From Actinokineospora xionganensis (GTDB lineage Bacteria; Actinomycetota; Actinomycetes; Mycobacteriales; Pseudonocardiaceae): 64,000 nt of DNA. Position numbers and translations under genes: made by a program. The stretch spans positions 27,524 to 91,523 of the forward strand of contig NZ_JABVED010000020.1 of NCBI RefSeq assembly GCF_014323725.1. The letters are read 5' to 3'. The notes under the pieces are model-generated. The model had not been told where the DNA came from. It searched no databases and saw nothing but the letters and a program-made list of their open reading frames with translations. This document shows, in pieces, positions 55,482-63,971 of the stretch; within the stretch, counting starts at the first letter, position 1; each line of letters starts with the position of its first letter.

Positions 55482-56003
55482 ATGAGCTGGAACGACTACT
55501 ACCGCAGGCGCGACGCGATGGAAGCCATCGTCGAGTACGCCGAGAACAACCCGACAGGGGAACTGCCGTTCGCCGAGGTGCCGGAGGCCGTCGAGGTCTT
55601 CACCGGCCCGGAGGAGTTACTGCTCGCCCTGCACTACAGGTGGACCCTGAAGCTGACCGGCAGGCTGGGCCTGGCACAGGCCGAAGCCGAGCGCGACCCG
55701 TCGATCGACCTGGTCGACGCCGTGTCGCGGGCGTGGCGCGTCACCGCCACCGAGTTCCCGGTCCTGCGCAGGCTGGTCGACCAGGGCATCGAGTCCTACC
55801 CGAGCGCGCTGCGCCCGGGTGTCGAGAGCGAGTACCGCATGCTCGCGCTCGCCGCGGGCCTGGCCGAGCCGCACGAGACCCGCGACGAGATCACCCGGGT
55901 CGGCGCGGCGTTCGTCGCCCTGGTGCGCAGCGCGCCGGACCGGCCCGAGCGCAGGCGTCACCCGGTCGAGCAGCTGTTCCGCAGGCTCGTCGCGAGCGCC
56001 TGA
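55482..56003 (+). CDS. conserved hypothetical protein divergent from TetR
   Basis: About 173 aa, all alpha: SWNDYYRRRDAMEAIVEYA, EVFTGPEELLLALHYRWTL, AVSRAWRVTATEFPVLRRL, and an Arg-rich end RPERRRHPVEQLFRRLVA. No family recognised. Start uncertain: ATG 55482 follows AGGAAG; ATGs at 55431 and 55449 are in frame. Paired head-to-head with the TetR gene, so likely its regulated partner. Confidence 0.75.
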   Translation: MSWNDYYRRRDAMEAIVEYAENNPTGELPFAEVPEAVEVFTGPEELLLALHYRWTLKLTGRLGLAQAEAERDPSIDLVDAVSRAWRVTATEFPVLRRLVDQGIESYPSALRPGVESEYRMLALAAGLAEPHETRDEITRVGAAFVALVRSAPDRPERRRHPVEQLFRRLVASA

Positions 56004-56062
56004 GCGCGCTCTCAGCCCATCGTTCCTAGGATCGGTGGGGAGCCGACGCCCAGGAGGGCACG

Positions 56063-56992
56063 ATGACGTGGTCCGAAGCCGACATCCCTGACCTGGGCGG
56101 GCGAACCGTCCTGATCACCGGGGCGAACTCCGGATTAGGGTTGCGCAGCGCCCAGGTGCTGGCGGGCAAGGGCGCGCACGTGTTCGTCGGCGCCCGGTCG
56201 CTGGAGCGCGGCCGGGCGGCGATCGCGGCCATCGACGGCGCGGCCGAACTACTCGAGATCGACCTCGCCGACCTGTCATCGGTCCGCAAGGCCGCCGCCG
56301 AGGTCCGCGAGCGCACCGGCGACCGACTCGACGTGCTGATGAACAACGCCGGCGTCATGGGAACCCCCAAGGCCACGACCGCCGACGGCTTCGAGCTGCA
56401 GATCGGCACCAACCACCTCGGGCACGCCGCGCTCACGTGGCTGCTGATGCCCGCGCTGCGCGGCGTAGAGGACGCGCGGGTGGTGACGCTGTCGAGCATC
56501 GCGCACCGCTCCGGCCGCATCGACGTCGACGACCTGAACTACGAGCGCCGGGGCTACAACGCCGCGAGCGCGTACGCGCAGTCCAAGCTCGCCAACCTGC
56601 TGTTCGCCGTGGAACTCAACCGCAGGCTGCTCGCCGCGGGCGACACGGTGATCAGCGTCGCGGCGCACCCCGGCATGACCGAGACCGACCTGGCCGTGAA
56701 CTCGGCCCGCCTGCGCGTGCGCGGACCGCTCAGCGGCGTGGTCTCCAAGGTCGTGAGCCTGGGGAACAAGCTCATCACCCAGTCCCTCGAACGCGGCGCG
56801 CTGCCCCAGCTCTACGCCGCCACGGCGCCGGACGTCCAGGGTGGCGAGTACTTCGGCCCCACCGGGCCGGGTGAGATCTTCGGCGCTCCCGGCCGGGCGA
56901 AACCGAGGGCAGCGGCGGTCAACCCCGATCTTGGCCGGACATTGTGGCAGCGGACCGCCGACCTGACCGGCGTTTCGCCGGACCCGGAGTGA
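56063..56992 (+). CDS. short-chain dehydrogenase/reductase
   Basis: A 309-aa classical SDR: TGANSGLG cofactor loop, NNAGVMG, SS in VVTLSSIAH, and YAQSK catalytic motif. Resembles the retinol-dehydrogenase/WWOX-like oxidoreductase group. ATG 56063 with AGGAGG a little upstream. Substrate unknown. In the islet between lipB and lipA. Confidence 0.92.
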   Translation: MTWSEADIPDLGGRTVLITGANSGLGLRSAQVLAGKGAHVFVGARSLERGRAAIAAIDGAAELLEIDLADLSSVRKAAAEVRERTGDRLDVLMNNAGVMGTPKATTADGFELQIGTNHLGHAALTWLLMPALRGVEDARVVTLSSIAHRSGRIDVDDLNYERRGYNAASAYAQSKLANLLFAVELNRRLLAAGDTVISVAAHPGMTETDLAVNSARLRVRGPLSGVVSKVVSLGNKLITQSLERGALPQLYAATAPDVQGGEYFGPTGPGEIFGAPGRAKPRAAAVNPDLGRTLWQRTADLTGVSPDPE

Positions 56993-57037
56993 CCCACGTG
57001 ATACCGGTCACGCCGATCGTGGGCGTAGCCTGACGCC

Positions 57038-58039
57038 GTGACGGTTGCGCCTGAGGGTCGGAAGATGCTGCGCCTGGAAGTGCGCAACAGCCAGACCCCG
57101 ATCGAGAAGAAGCCTTCGTGGATCAAGACCCGCGCGAAGATGGGGCCCGAGTTCCGTGAACTCAAGGGCCTTGTCCGCCGTGAGGGCCTGCATACGGTCT
57201 GCGAGGAGGCGGGCTGTCCCAACATCTATGAATGCTGGGAGGACCGCGAGGCCACGTTCCTCATCGGCGGTGAGCAGTGCACGCGGCGCTGCGACTTCTG
57301 CCAGATCGACACCGGCAAACCGTCGGACCTCGACCGCGACGAGCCCCGCCGCGTCGCCGAGTCGGTCCAGGCGATGGGCCTGCGCTACTCCACGATCACC
57401 GGTGTCGCGCGCGACGACCTCGACGACGGCGGCGCCTGGCTCTACGCCGAGACGGTCCGCCAGATCCACGCGCTCAACCCGGGCACCGGCGTCGAGCTGC
57501 TGATCCCGGACTTCAACGCCGAGCCGGACCAACTCGCCGAGGTCTTCGGCTCGCGCCCGCAGGTGCTCGCGCACAACCTGGAGACCGTCCCGCGGATCTT
57601 CAAACGCATCCGCCCCGCGTTCCGCTACGAGCGCTCGCTGCAGGTGATCACCGAGGCGCGTGACTTCGGCCTGATCACCAAGTCCAACCTGATCCTCGGC
57701 ATGGGCGAGACCCCCGAAGAGGTCACCGAAGCGCTCACCGACCTGCACGACGCGGGCTGCGACATCATCACGATCACCCAGTACCTGCGCCCCAGCGTGC
57801 GCCACCACCCGATCGACCGGTGGGTCAAGCCCGAGGAGTTCCTGCAGCACAAGGAGACCGCGGAAGCGCTCGGCTTCGCCGGGGTCATGGCCGGACCGCT
57901 GGTGCGCTCGTCGTACCGCGCGGGCCGCCTCTACACCCAGGCGGTCGAACACCGCGGCGACGAGGTCCCGGAGAACCTGCGGCACCTCGCGCAGGCGGGC
58001 TCGGCCAGCCAGGAGATCAGCGCGCTGCTCAGGCGGTAG
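57038..58039 (+). CDS. lipA: lipoyl synthase
   Basis: A 333-aa radical SAM enzyme inserting two sulfurs into octanoyl groups. Radical SAM cluster CTRRCDFC, auxiliary cluster [12 protein letters not shown], and C-terminal RSSYRAG with the Ser ligand. GTG 57038 is six bases after TAGCCT (57026-57031), suggesting a leaderless message with its own promoter, consistent with separation from lipB. Completes lipoyl groups on the E2 upstream. Confidence 0.96.
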   Translation: MTVAPEGRKMLRLEVRNSQTPIEKKPSWIKTRAKMGPEFRELKGLVRREGLHTVCEEAGCPNIYECWEDREATFLIGGEQCTRRCDFCQIDTGKPSDLDRDEPRRVAESVQAMGLRYSTITGVARDDLDDGGAWLYAETVRQIHALNPGTGVELLIPDFNAEPDQLAEVFGSRPQVLAHNLETVPRIFKRIRPAFRYERSLQVITEARDFGLITKSNLILGMGETPEEVTEALTDLHDAGCDIITITQYLRPSVRHHPIDRWVKPEEFLQHKETAEALGFAGVMAGPLVRSSYRAGRLYTQAVEHRGDEVPENLRHLAQAGSASQEISALLRR

Positions 58040-58174
58040 TCAGACCACGGGATGACCCGGGAATCGGATCTCGGTCCGATCTCAGGGGGAACCCTGTTAT
58101 GCCAGGCTCCCTCCAAACGAGAGACTTCGTGCGGCACCGGGTGGTCCGGCGCCGATTCTTGAGGGGGATCGACC

Positions 58175-58825
58175 GTGGCTTTGGTTACCGACGTGCTCGA
58201 ATGGCTCCAGGCGCTGCCGCAGCCTGCTCTCGTGGCGGCGACAGGCGGTCTGGTGCTGGCGGAGTGCACCATCGGCCTGGGCTTCATCGCACCGGGTGAG
58301 GCGGGCCTGCTGGTCGCCGCGACGACCGTCACCAACGTCCCGCGTTTCCTGTTGCTGTGGCTGGTGGTCACGGTCTGCGCGGGCATCGGCGACTCGATCG
58401 GCTACTTCATCGGCCGCCGCTTCGGCCCGAAGCTGCGCGAGACGAAGCTGATCCAGAAGTACGGCACCGAAGGCTGGGACAAGGCCACCGACATCCTTCG
58501 CAGGCGCGGCGCGTGGGCGGTGTTCTTCGCTCGCTTCATGCCGGTGGTGCGCACCCTGACCCCGGCCGCGGCGGGCACGTCCGGGCTGCCGTACCGCAAG
58601 TTCCTGCCCGCGGTGGTCGCGGGGGCGGCCTGCTGGTCGGCCATCCACATCGGCATCGGCGCCGCCCTCGGCGAAGCCGCCAAGCGCATCGAGGGCGCAC
58701 TGTCGACCGGTGGCCTGATCCTGCTCGGCACGGTCGTCATCGTCGGCGTCGTCGTGCACACCGTCAAGAAGCGCAAGAAGAAGACCGCTGTCACCGAGGA
58801 AGCGGCGCTCGAACCCGCCGTCTGA
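58175..58825 (+). CDS. DedA-family membrane protein
   Basis: A 216-aa polytopic protein: LGFIAPGEAGLLVAAT (re-entrant loop), GDSIGYFIGRRFG, FFARFMPVVRTLTPAAAGTS with the conserved R/P residues, and a Lys-rich tail (KKRKKKTAV). DedA proteins translocate undecaprenyl phosphate or phospholipids and support proton homeostasis. GTG 58175 follows GAGGGGG. Confidence 0.92.
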   Translation: MALVTDVLEWLQALPQPALVAATGGLVLAECTIGLGFIAPGEAGLLVAATTVTNVPRFLLLWLVVTVCAGIGDSIGYFIGRRFGPKLRETKLIQKYGTEGWDKATDILRRRGAWAVFFARFMPVVRTLTPAAAGTSGLPYRKFLPAVVAGAACWSAIHIGIGAALGEAAKRIEGALSTGGLILLGTVVIVGVVVHTVKKRKKKTAVTEEAALEPAV

Positions 58826-58835
58826 TCTGCCTTTC

Positions 58836-58871
58836 GCTGGGCGAGGTCAGCGCTCGCCGACCTCGCCCAGC
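58836..58871. terminator. terminator between DedA and the lipoprotein gene
   Basis: Perfect 13-bp arms (58836-58848 with 58859-58871), 10-base loop, 11 bases after DedA and 17 bases after the convergent lipoprotein stop. Bidirectional. Confidence 0.78.
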
Positions 58872-58887
58872 ACCGCCCCCGTGTGGC

Positions 58888-59865
58888 TCAGGACGTGGCG
58901 GGCAGCTGTGGCCAGACGAGCGCGGCCAACGTCCGGGCGGCCACGCAGGGGTCCGGTTGGCCGATCTCATCGGAGAAGTAGACCGACATGGTCTCGCGGG
59001 TGTTCGGCGCGTCCTCGATGTTCGCCGTCAGCACTTCGCAGTAGGCGAACCTGTCGTCTTTCGAGGTGTACACAAAGGATGGTCGGCCCGCGATCGTCTC
59101 CGGGGTGTAGAATTCCTCGTCCAACGGCCAGTCGCTGATCTCGGCGGCGAGTTCCAGTTCCTCGTCCGTGCCCCACGTGCAACGGTGCCTGGCCGGACTG
59201 CCTGCCCCTTGCCCGAAGCTCGTCGGCACAGCCTTGTCGATCTGCTGCACCGTGAGGAGCGTGCACGGGTCGACCCGACCGAGCGAGTTCGCTGCGTACT
59301 CCGTGTGCTTCACCCGCCCCTCGACGATCACGGTCGCGGCGGCTTGCCGGAGGGCGTCGGCGATCTCGCAGAGGTCATCCTGATCGATCGCCGGCTCGCC
59401 CTTGTCGTCGGGCTGGGTCCGCGCCGCGAACGACAGCACCGCTTTGCCGTCCTTGAAGAAGATCCCGGTCTCACACCCACCTTCGACGTCGTCGTGCGGC
59501 CCGACGCGCAGGGGATCGGGCAGCCAGGCGCGACGTTCGAGGTCGAGGTTGTGGACGTTCGGCGGCGGGTTGACGAGTTCGACGCTCACCTGGATGTCTT
59601 CCCCGTCGGCCTCCGCGAACAGGACGCAGTAGTCGAGCGACCCGAATTCGACGTTCTGGTGCCGGACAAGGTCTTTGATCGCCTTCCCGTCCAGCAGGCT
59701 GCAGAAGTCGACGGTGGTCAGGTCACCGAGCCCGCCGTCAGCACCCCCCAGCCGGACCGACAGCGCGCCTGCGGCCTCATTGGGCACAGCGGAGCCCGAA
59801 ACCACCGACGTACACCCGCCCAGCATCACCAAAGCGCAGAGCAGCACAACACCACGACGCCACAT
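58888..59865 (-). CDS. DUF3558-like lipoprotein
   Basis: A 325-aa exported lipoprotein: signal and lipobox VVLLCALVMLGGCTSV (Cys at about 18), then two similar globular halves with conserved Cys and Trp (FCSLLDGKAIKDL, CTLLTVQQIDKAV; RHRCTWGTDEEL), the layout of DUF3558-type cell-surface proteins. I chose ATG 59865. Function unknown; anchored on the outer face of the membrane. Confidence 0.85.
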   Translation of the reverse strand: MWRRGVVLLCALVMLGGCTSVVSGSAVPNEAAGALSVRLGGADGGLGDLTTVDFCSLLDGKAIKDLVRHQNVEFGSLDYCVLFAEADGEDIQVSVELVNPPPNVHNLDLERRAWLPDPLRVGPHDDVEGGCETGIFFKDGKAVLSFAARTQPDDKGEPAIDQDDLCEIADALRQAAATVIVEGRVKHTEYAANSLGRVDPCTLLTVQQIDKAVPTSFGQGAGSPARHRCTWGTDEELELAAEISDWPLDEEFYTPETIAGRPSFVYTSKDDRFAYCEVLTANIEDAPNTRETMSVYFSDEIGQPDPCVAARTLAALVWPQLPATS

Positions 59866-59976
59866 GCGCCCGAACCCCCAGCTCAATCCACCCAGTCAGC
59901 ACACATGTCGATTTCGCGAATCCAAACATTACCGATGTCCGCCGGGGCTAGCATCGCGCGCAGAAAATGGGGGAAC

Positions 59977-60408
59977 ATGACCACACGCAAGCGCTCGGTG
60001 GACAACCACGCCGAGACACGGATCGTCCTGAGAGTCGTCGGCCTCGCACTGGTCGCGGTCGGCCTGTTCTTTCTGATCTCCGGCGCGATCGACTTCTTCG
60101 AATCCTTCGGCAGGGCGGCCTCGTCCGATCTGTTCGACGATCGGGAACTGCCGGAAGGGCCCACCCGCTTCTGGATGTGCTTCGTCGGTATCCCGCTGCT
60201 CGGCATCGGCGCGTGGTGCCTCAATGCGGGATTCCTCGGCGCCGCCTCCCGATACGTCGCGGACGAGACGCAGGAAGCGGTGCGCACCACCGCGTCGGCC
60301 GTCGGTGACGGACTTCGCGGACGCGGCCCCTACTGCCGCGACTGCGGCACAGCCAACGACGCGAATGCCCGGTTCTGCGACAACTGCGGAACGTCGTTGA
60401 CCCGTTGA
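59977..60408 (+). CDS. membrane protein with C-terminal zinc ribbon
   Basis: A 143-aa protein: two transmembrane helices (VVGLALVAVGLFFLISGAI and FWMCFVGIPLLGIGAWCL), then YCRDCGTANDANARFCDNCG, a complete CxxC-x11-CxxC zinc ribbon. ATG 59977 has GGGGGA upstream. No recognised function; zinc-ribbon tails often mediate protein contacts. Divergent from the lipoprotein gene. Confidence 0.88.
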   Translation: MTTRKRSVDNHAETRIVLRVVGLALVAVGLFFLISGAIDFFESFGRAASSDLFDDRELPEGPTRFWMCFVGIPLLGIGAWCLNAGFLGAASRYVADETQEAVRTTASAVGDGLRGRGPYCRDCGTANDANARFCDNCGTSLTR

Positions 60409-60420
60409 TCAGGACCTGCT

Positions 60421-61058
60421 CTACCGCCACAGGACAGCGGTACGACGGCCGTTCAGAACGGACACTCCGACCATCAGGCCGCCGTCGGTGATGAATCCGC
60501 CGTAGCTGTCCGTGTCGCTGGGCACCGTGCCGAGATCGGTCGCCGCGCCCTCGCGATCCCACAACACCGCGTGCTGCGTGCCTGTCGTGGTCGACGAGGT
60601 CCCGATCACCGCCCCGCCGCCGAGCTGTAGAGGTGGCCGGGCAGGGGGCTCAGCTCGGTAGCCCTTCCGGACCGGTCCCATCGCACGGCGCGCGACCAGC
60701 CCGCCGCCGTGGCCGCGTTTCCAATCACGACGTCGAACCGGTTTATCGCCTGAGCCATGACGTAGGTGTCGCCAGGCAACGGCTCCAAGCGGATCGGGGT
60801 TCCGTCCGCGTCCCACCGAACGACGTATTCCGGGCCGACCCCGGGGTCGTACACGGTCGCTATGACCGTGCCGCTGTTGTTGACGCCGACCGCGCTGCGG
60901 TACTGCCCGCCGGGGTCCAGATCGGTGATCTTCCCCGCGGTGTCCCACCGCACCGCGTGGGCGACTCCCTCGGGAGTCTTTGCGTCTCCGACGATCACCG
61001 TCCCGTCGGTGTTGACGGCCAGGCCGCCGCACCGAACGCTCCCCATTGACGCCCACAC
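60421..61058 (-). pseudogene. frameshifted HAF-repeat/beta-propeller-like protein
   Basis: The minus strand encodes at least four repeats of about 38 residues with the pattern HAVRWDTAGKITDLD, YVVRWDADGTPIRLE, RAVRWDRSGRATELS, HAVLWDREGAATDLG. The first three are in one frame (from about 61058), the last in another; the switch occurs near 60625-60645 in a GGCGGCGGGG stretch. There is no signal peptide at the start, though such proteins are normally secreted, so the N-terminus also seems lost. I read it as a decaying gene, at the edge of lower-GC DNA. Confidence 0.75.
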
Positions 61059-61317
61059 GGTTCAAGACGGTCGACACGAACCGACCGGCCGGAACTGCCC
61101 ATCGGGCGTCTTCCAGGCACTTTACGGCGATGGCAATGCGAACACCGGGCGTGAGACGCAACACGCGCGGTGACATCGCTATCACCGGGCGTGGTTTGAA
61201 TAAGAGACCAATGGTGGGGGACAAGCCCCACCACTGGAATCCAGCGCGCGAGCTTGCCTACCTGACGTCCGTTATCCGAATTGCCTGATTTGGGTAGTTC
61301 GGGTCGGCATCGTCGAA

Positions 61318-61662
61318 CTACTTCTGGAATTCGTCAAACAAATCTTCTGGTTGCCGACCTAATACACCTCCATGTTTAGCGATCGTGCGATACCTTAGTA
61401 CGACCTTGAGTGCCCTCACTCGACATGCCATGGCTGCCTCTCGCCACTCTCGAATCGCATCGCCAATCGCCTTGGAACAGTACGCCGAAGCAAGAGCGTG
61501 AATGGTCGCAAAGAAGCCCATAGCCGCAACTGCCGCCGTAGACACTATCCCAACCAGTCCGCCAATGCTAATCCGCACCCTGGAATTGCCAATACAAATG
61601 CGAGTTGCGCAAGAAAGTAGCGTTAGAGCCGAGTGCCGACTACTGGTATTCGCTCCGAACAA
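61318..61662 (-). CDS. small hypothetical protein with a transmembrane segment
   Basis: A 114-aa product: one hydrophobic helix (ISIGGLVGIVSTAAVAAMGF) then a charged helical region (KAIGDAIREWREAAMACRVR). Codon use is less GC3-biased than the core. ATG 61662 overlaps the upstream gene by 23 bases. No family recognised; mobile-element cargo is likely. Confidence 0.5.
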   Translation of the reverse strand: MFGANTSSRHSALTLLSCATRICIGNSRVRISIGGLVGIVSTAAVAAMGFFATIHALASAYCSKAIGDAIREWREAAMACRVRALKVVLRYRTIAKHGGVLGRQPEDLFDEFQK

Positions 61663-62047
61663 GTCGACACTCGTTCAGCCACAGAGGTATGTTGTCGCCT
61701 GTGCGCTCAAACTCGGAGCGGGCGAACTTGTAGAAACGTGCCGATGGATAACCAATGCCCTGCTGGACCACAAGTGCGGAAATCAACCCGCGACCGTCGG
61801 CGTTCTCCTCGCGTGACACATCGTCCGGTATGTCTGGCATCAGGCCGTGATATGGCACGTTCAGCCCGAGAGTAGCAAGATGCTCGCTGAGCTGTTTATA
61901 GGTGATCGTCCCACTGGGATCGCTTTCAGCGCGCCTGGCAACATCTTGAAGCAGCGCTAACGTTGCTCGTAGACCAAAGAGAACACCACAGCGGCTCCGA
62001 AGCGCGGTAATCGTCCCGACCATGACAAATAGAGCAAGTCCGCTCAC
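61640..62047 (-). CDS. small hypothetical protein of the low-GC region
   Basis: A 135-aa product: N-terminal hydrophobic stretch (LALFVMVGTITAL), then GTITYKQLSEHLATLG, PDIPDDVSREENADGRGLIS and NIPLWLNECRLVRSEYQ. The ITYKQLSEHL segment resembles a winged-helix start, but I cannot name the family. GTG 62047; no ribosome site. An alternative ATG is at 62023. Confidence 0.55.
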   Translation of the reverse strand: MSGLALFVMVGTITALRSRCGVLFGLRATLALLQDVARRAESDPSGTITYKQLSEHLATLGLNVPYHGLMPDIPDDVSREENADGRGLISALVVQQGIGYPSARFYKFARSEFERTGDNIPLWLNECRLVRSEYQ

Positions 62048-62465
62048 TATGTTATTGGCGCTACGTTCAATGCGATGGACAGGCTACCCATCACCCCCCC
62101 CATCCTCACGATCTGTACCAACGCGTTGACCACACCAAGAGTCGAGCCGTCGACGTTTTTGGAATCGCGCACTGGGCGGCGCCATTACCGATGTGCGCTA
62201 CCTCTACGCACTGACCGTCAGGGCTGCCGGTTACGCAGGACTGCGACCAGGAGTTAATCGCGACGTTCGAGACAGGCTCAACGCGCATGGAGTTGGCTGC
62301 ACACTCCCAGCACGCCGAGCCCAGAAACATCGACACATAGTCGATGACCGCCGCGGCAAGGTCCAGCAGGTCTCAGGTGAGGCGCCCTCGATCAGACACG
62401 TCAAGTCTCGGTCTCAAACCCTGACGGTGGTACCACGGACGGCCGGCGCGCGGTAGCTTCGAGAT
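62048..62465. other. 418-base stretch without a supported gene
   Basis: Short frames exist on both strands, but none has a ribosome site or recognisable protein pattern. Base composition is lower in GC than the core. No tRNA or attachment-site signature was found by eye. Confidence 0.5.
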
Positions 62466-62502
62466 AGCACCACCGCGCCGGTTCGGACGGCGCGGTGGTG
62501 CT
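62466..62502 (-). terminator. terminator after the DUF3892 gene
   Basis: Perfect 14-bp arms (62466-62479 with 62489-62502) with a nine-base loop, 20 bases after the DUF3892 stop. Confidence 0.8.
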
Positions 62503-62522
62503 AGTTCTTGACGTCCTCTCAA

Positions 62523-62804
62523 CTACTTGCGCGGCAGAGCGAGCAAGTTGTTCGTCCATTTTCCATCGGCGCGTGTGCGCAGGTACTTCTGGCCGACCGC
62601 AGGGGTCACCACACCAACGTCCGCTCGATTTCCGCGAGCGTCCTCGACGTACGCCTTGCCGCCCTCGTCCTGGATCCACGCGACGAGTTCGGCACGTGAG
62701 TTGTCCCCGGACTTACTGTTCGCGGGGTTGATCCACCACAGACGGGTGATGTGCTCGTGACCTTCGCCGCCCGTCAGACGGATGGCCGTGATTCGGATTG
62801 CCAC
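62523..62804 (-). CDS. DUF3892 protein
   Basis: A 93-aa protein: AIRITAIRLTGGEGHEHITR, WINPANSKSGDNSRAELVAW, and GNRADVGVVTPAVGQKYLRT, ending NLLALPRK. This matches DUF3892, small proteins common in actinobacterial mobile elements and phages, function unknown. GTG 62804 has AAGGAG about ten bases upstream. Four bases after the stop of the 54-aa gene, so the two are co-translated. Confidence 0.85.
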   Translation of the reverse strand: MAIRITAIRLTGGEGHEHITRLWWINPANSKSGDNSRAELVAWIQDEGGKAYVEDARGNRADVGVVTPAVGQKYLRTRADGKWTNNLLALPRK

Positions 62805-62808
62805 AGTG

Positions 62809-62973
62809 TCAGTTCTCCTTGGTGACGCCCTTGAAGGGCTTGTTGTCGCTCTTGCCGTCCATGAACTGGCCGTTGGGGCCACGCTTCGTCCACAGGCGGG
62901 TAAGCGGGTTGAGGGTCTGGCTGCGCTGACGCACAGCCCCGACGCGAGAACCGCGTTCGGTGTTCTTGGCCAT
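62809..62973 (-). CDS. small basic protein paired with DUF3892
   Basis: A 54-aa basic protein: AKNTERGSRVGAVRQRSQTL, RLWTKRGPNGQFMDGKSDNK, ending KEN. ATG 62973 with AAAGGTGG upstream. I recall this small protein next to DUF3892 genes elsewhere. Divergent from the XRE gene across a region with operator-like repeats. Confidence 0.78.
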   Translation of the reverse strand: MAKNTERGSRVGAVRQRSQTLNPLTRLWTKRGPNGQFMDGKSDNKPFKGVTKEN

Positions 62974-63004
62974 GTCGACGGCCACCTTTCTGATCACCTA
63001 GACA

Positions 63005-63065
63005 GCGTTGCACTACCGCAACGCCGTGTCGATGCTAGCACACACGTGTTGCTCTACCGCAAGCG
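63005..63065. promoter_or_regulatory. tandem operator-like repeats between the DUF3892 pair and XRE
   Basis: GTTGCWCTACCGCAA occurs at 63007-63021 and 63048-63062, 41 bases apart, close to four helical turns. Each copy is partly palindromic (TTGC and GCAA around six bases); the first extends to GCGTTGC/GCAACGC. Probably the binding sites of the XRE protein encoded at 63117. Confidence 0.65.
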
Positions 63066-63116
63066 TGATGCCAGACTGATACGCAGACGGCGGCGCATCG
63101 ACCAAAGGAACATGGG

Positions 63117-63488
63117 ATGACCGGACGGATAGATGTTGTAAAGCTCTACGAGGCGCTCGACGCCCAGCGTCGAGCGCTAGATCTGTCATGGAGGCAGGCT
63201 GCACAGCAGGCAGGGGTAAGCCCCTCACTACTCAGCAGAATGGGGAACGGGCAGAGGCCTGACTTGGACGGATTTGTCGCGCTGGTTCAGTGGCTCGGCG
63301 AACAGGCTGAGACGTTCATGATTTCTCCGGGTGAACAAGAAACAGCCCAGCCTCAACCAGACTTCAACGCTCAATTTGCCATGTTGCTCCGAGCTCAGCC
63401 TGATTTCAGCGCTTCGGACAAGCAATATCTTAAAGACATCGTAGAAGCCACCGTACGTAAGGTAAAAGCTGACCGCGAGGGCCGTTGA
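63117..63488 (+). CDS. XRE-family regulator
   Basis: A 123-aa protein with an N-terminal helix-turn-helix (LYEALDAQRRALDLSWRQAA, GVSPSLLSRMGNGQRPDLDG) and a short C-terminal helix. ATG 63117 follows AAAGGAAC. Immediately upstream of, and overlapping in expression with, an ImmA/IrrE peptidase gene: the pairing used by phages and integrative elements to derepress themselves. Confidence 0.9.
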   Translation: MTGRIDVVKLYEALDAQRRALDLSWRQAAQQAGVSPSLLSRMGNGQRPDLDGFVALVQWLGEQAETFMISPGEQETAQPQPDFNAQFAMLLRAQPDFSASDKQYLKDIVEATVRKVKADREGR

Positions 63489-63971
63489 TTGGTCAAACTA
63501 AGACATGGCTTCAAGGCCGAGGCCAAGCGAATCGCGCTTGCGGAGCGTAGAGATCTTGGCCTTGGCGTGCTGGACCCCTTCAATCCGTACGCCCATGCCG
63601 AGAGCTGGGGCATCGAGGTGTTCGACCTGGACCAAAGCGGTTGTACGCCCGAGGCGTTCCAGCACTTCAGTGTGACACGGCCGAAAGTCTTCTCGGCGAT
63701 GCTGCTGCCATATGGAACGGGACATGTCATTGTTGAGAACAACAATCATGATCCATTGAGGCGGAGGTCGACCATCGCCCATGAGATGTCGCATGTCATT
63801 TTGGAGCATCCGTTCGAGATCCTGCTTGGCACCGATAATGCGTGTCGCTCGTCCGCATCTGAGGTTGAGGTTGAAGCTGCGGAGCTGTCTGGCGAACTTC
63901 TTATCCCCAGCGACGGTGCCCTGGCAATGGCGAAGCGAGGCTGGACGGATCAGCAGGTTGCGGATCACTGA
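63489..63971 (+). CDS. ImmA/IrrE-family metallopeptidase
   Basis: A 160-aa zinc peptidase of the COG2856 family. The site is STIAHEMSHVILEH (HExxH) with the downstream Glu in EVEAAELSGELLIP. Starts at TTG 63489, directly after the XRE stop (TGATTG). The C-terminus ends at TDQQVADH, where homologues usually continue for tens of residues (a GVS-type helix), so truncation by a stop or frameshift is possible. Expected to cleave the XRE repressor. Confidence 0.85.
   Translation: MVKLRHGFKAEAKRIALAERRDLGLGVLDPFNPYAHAESWGIEVFDLDQSGCTPEAFQHFSVTRPKVFSAMLLPYGTGHVIVENNNHDPLRRRSTIAHEMSHVILEHPFEILLGTDNACRSSASEVEVEAAELSGELLIPSDGALAMAKRGWTDQQVADH

Noticed and set aside
60421..61224. Single long minus-strand frame through the HAF-repeat region
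   Set aside because: Only its last part matches the repeat pattern; the rest is the wrong frame of the upstream repeats.
62250..62290. tRNA T-arm-like GTTCGAGAC
   Set aside because: No matching acceptor, D or anticodon arms around it.
62193..62456. 87-codon plus-strand frame in the low-GC region
   Set aside because: Weak start, no ribosome site, composition not protein-like in its second half.
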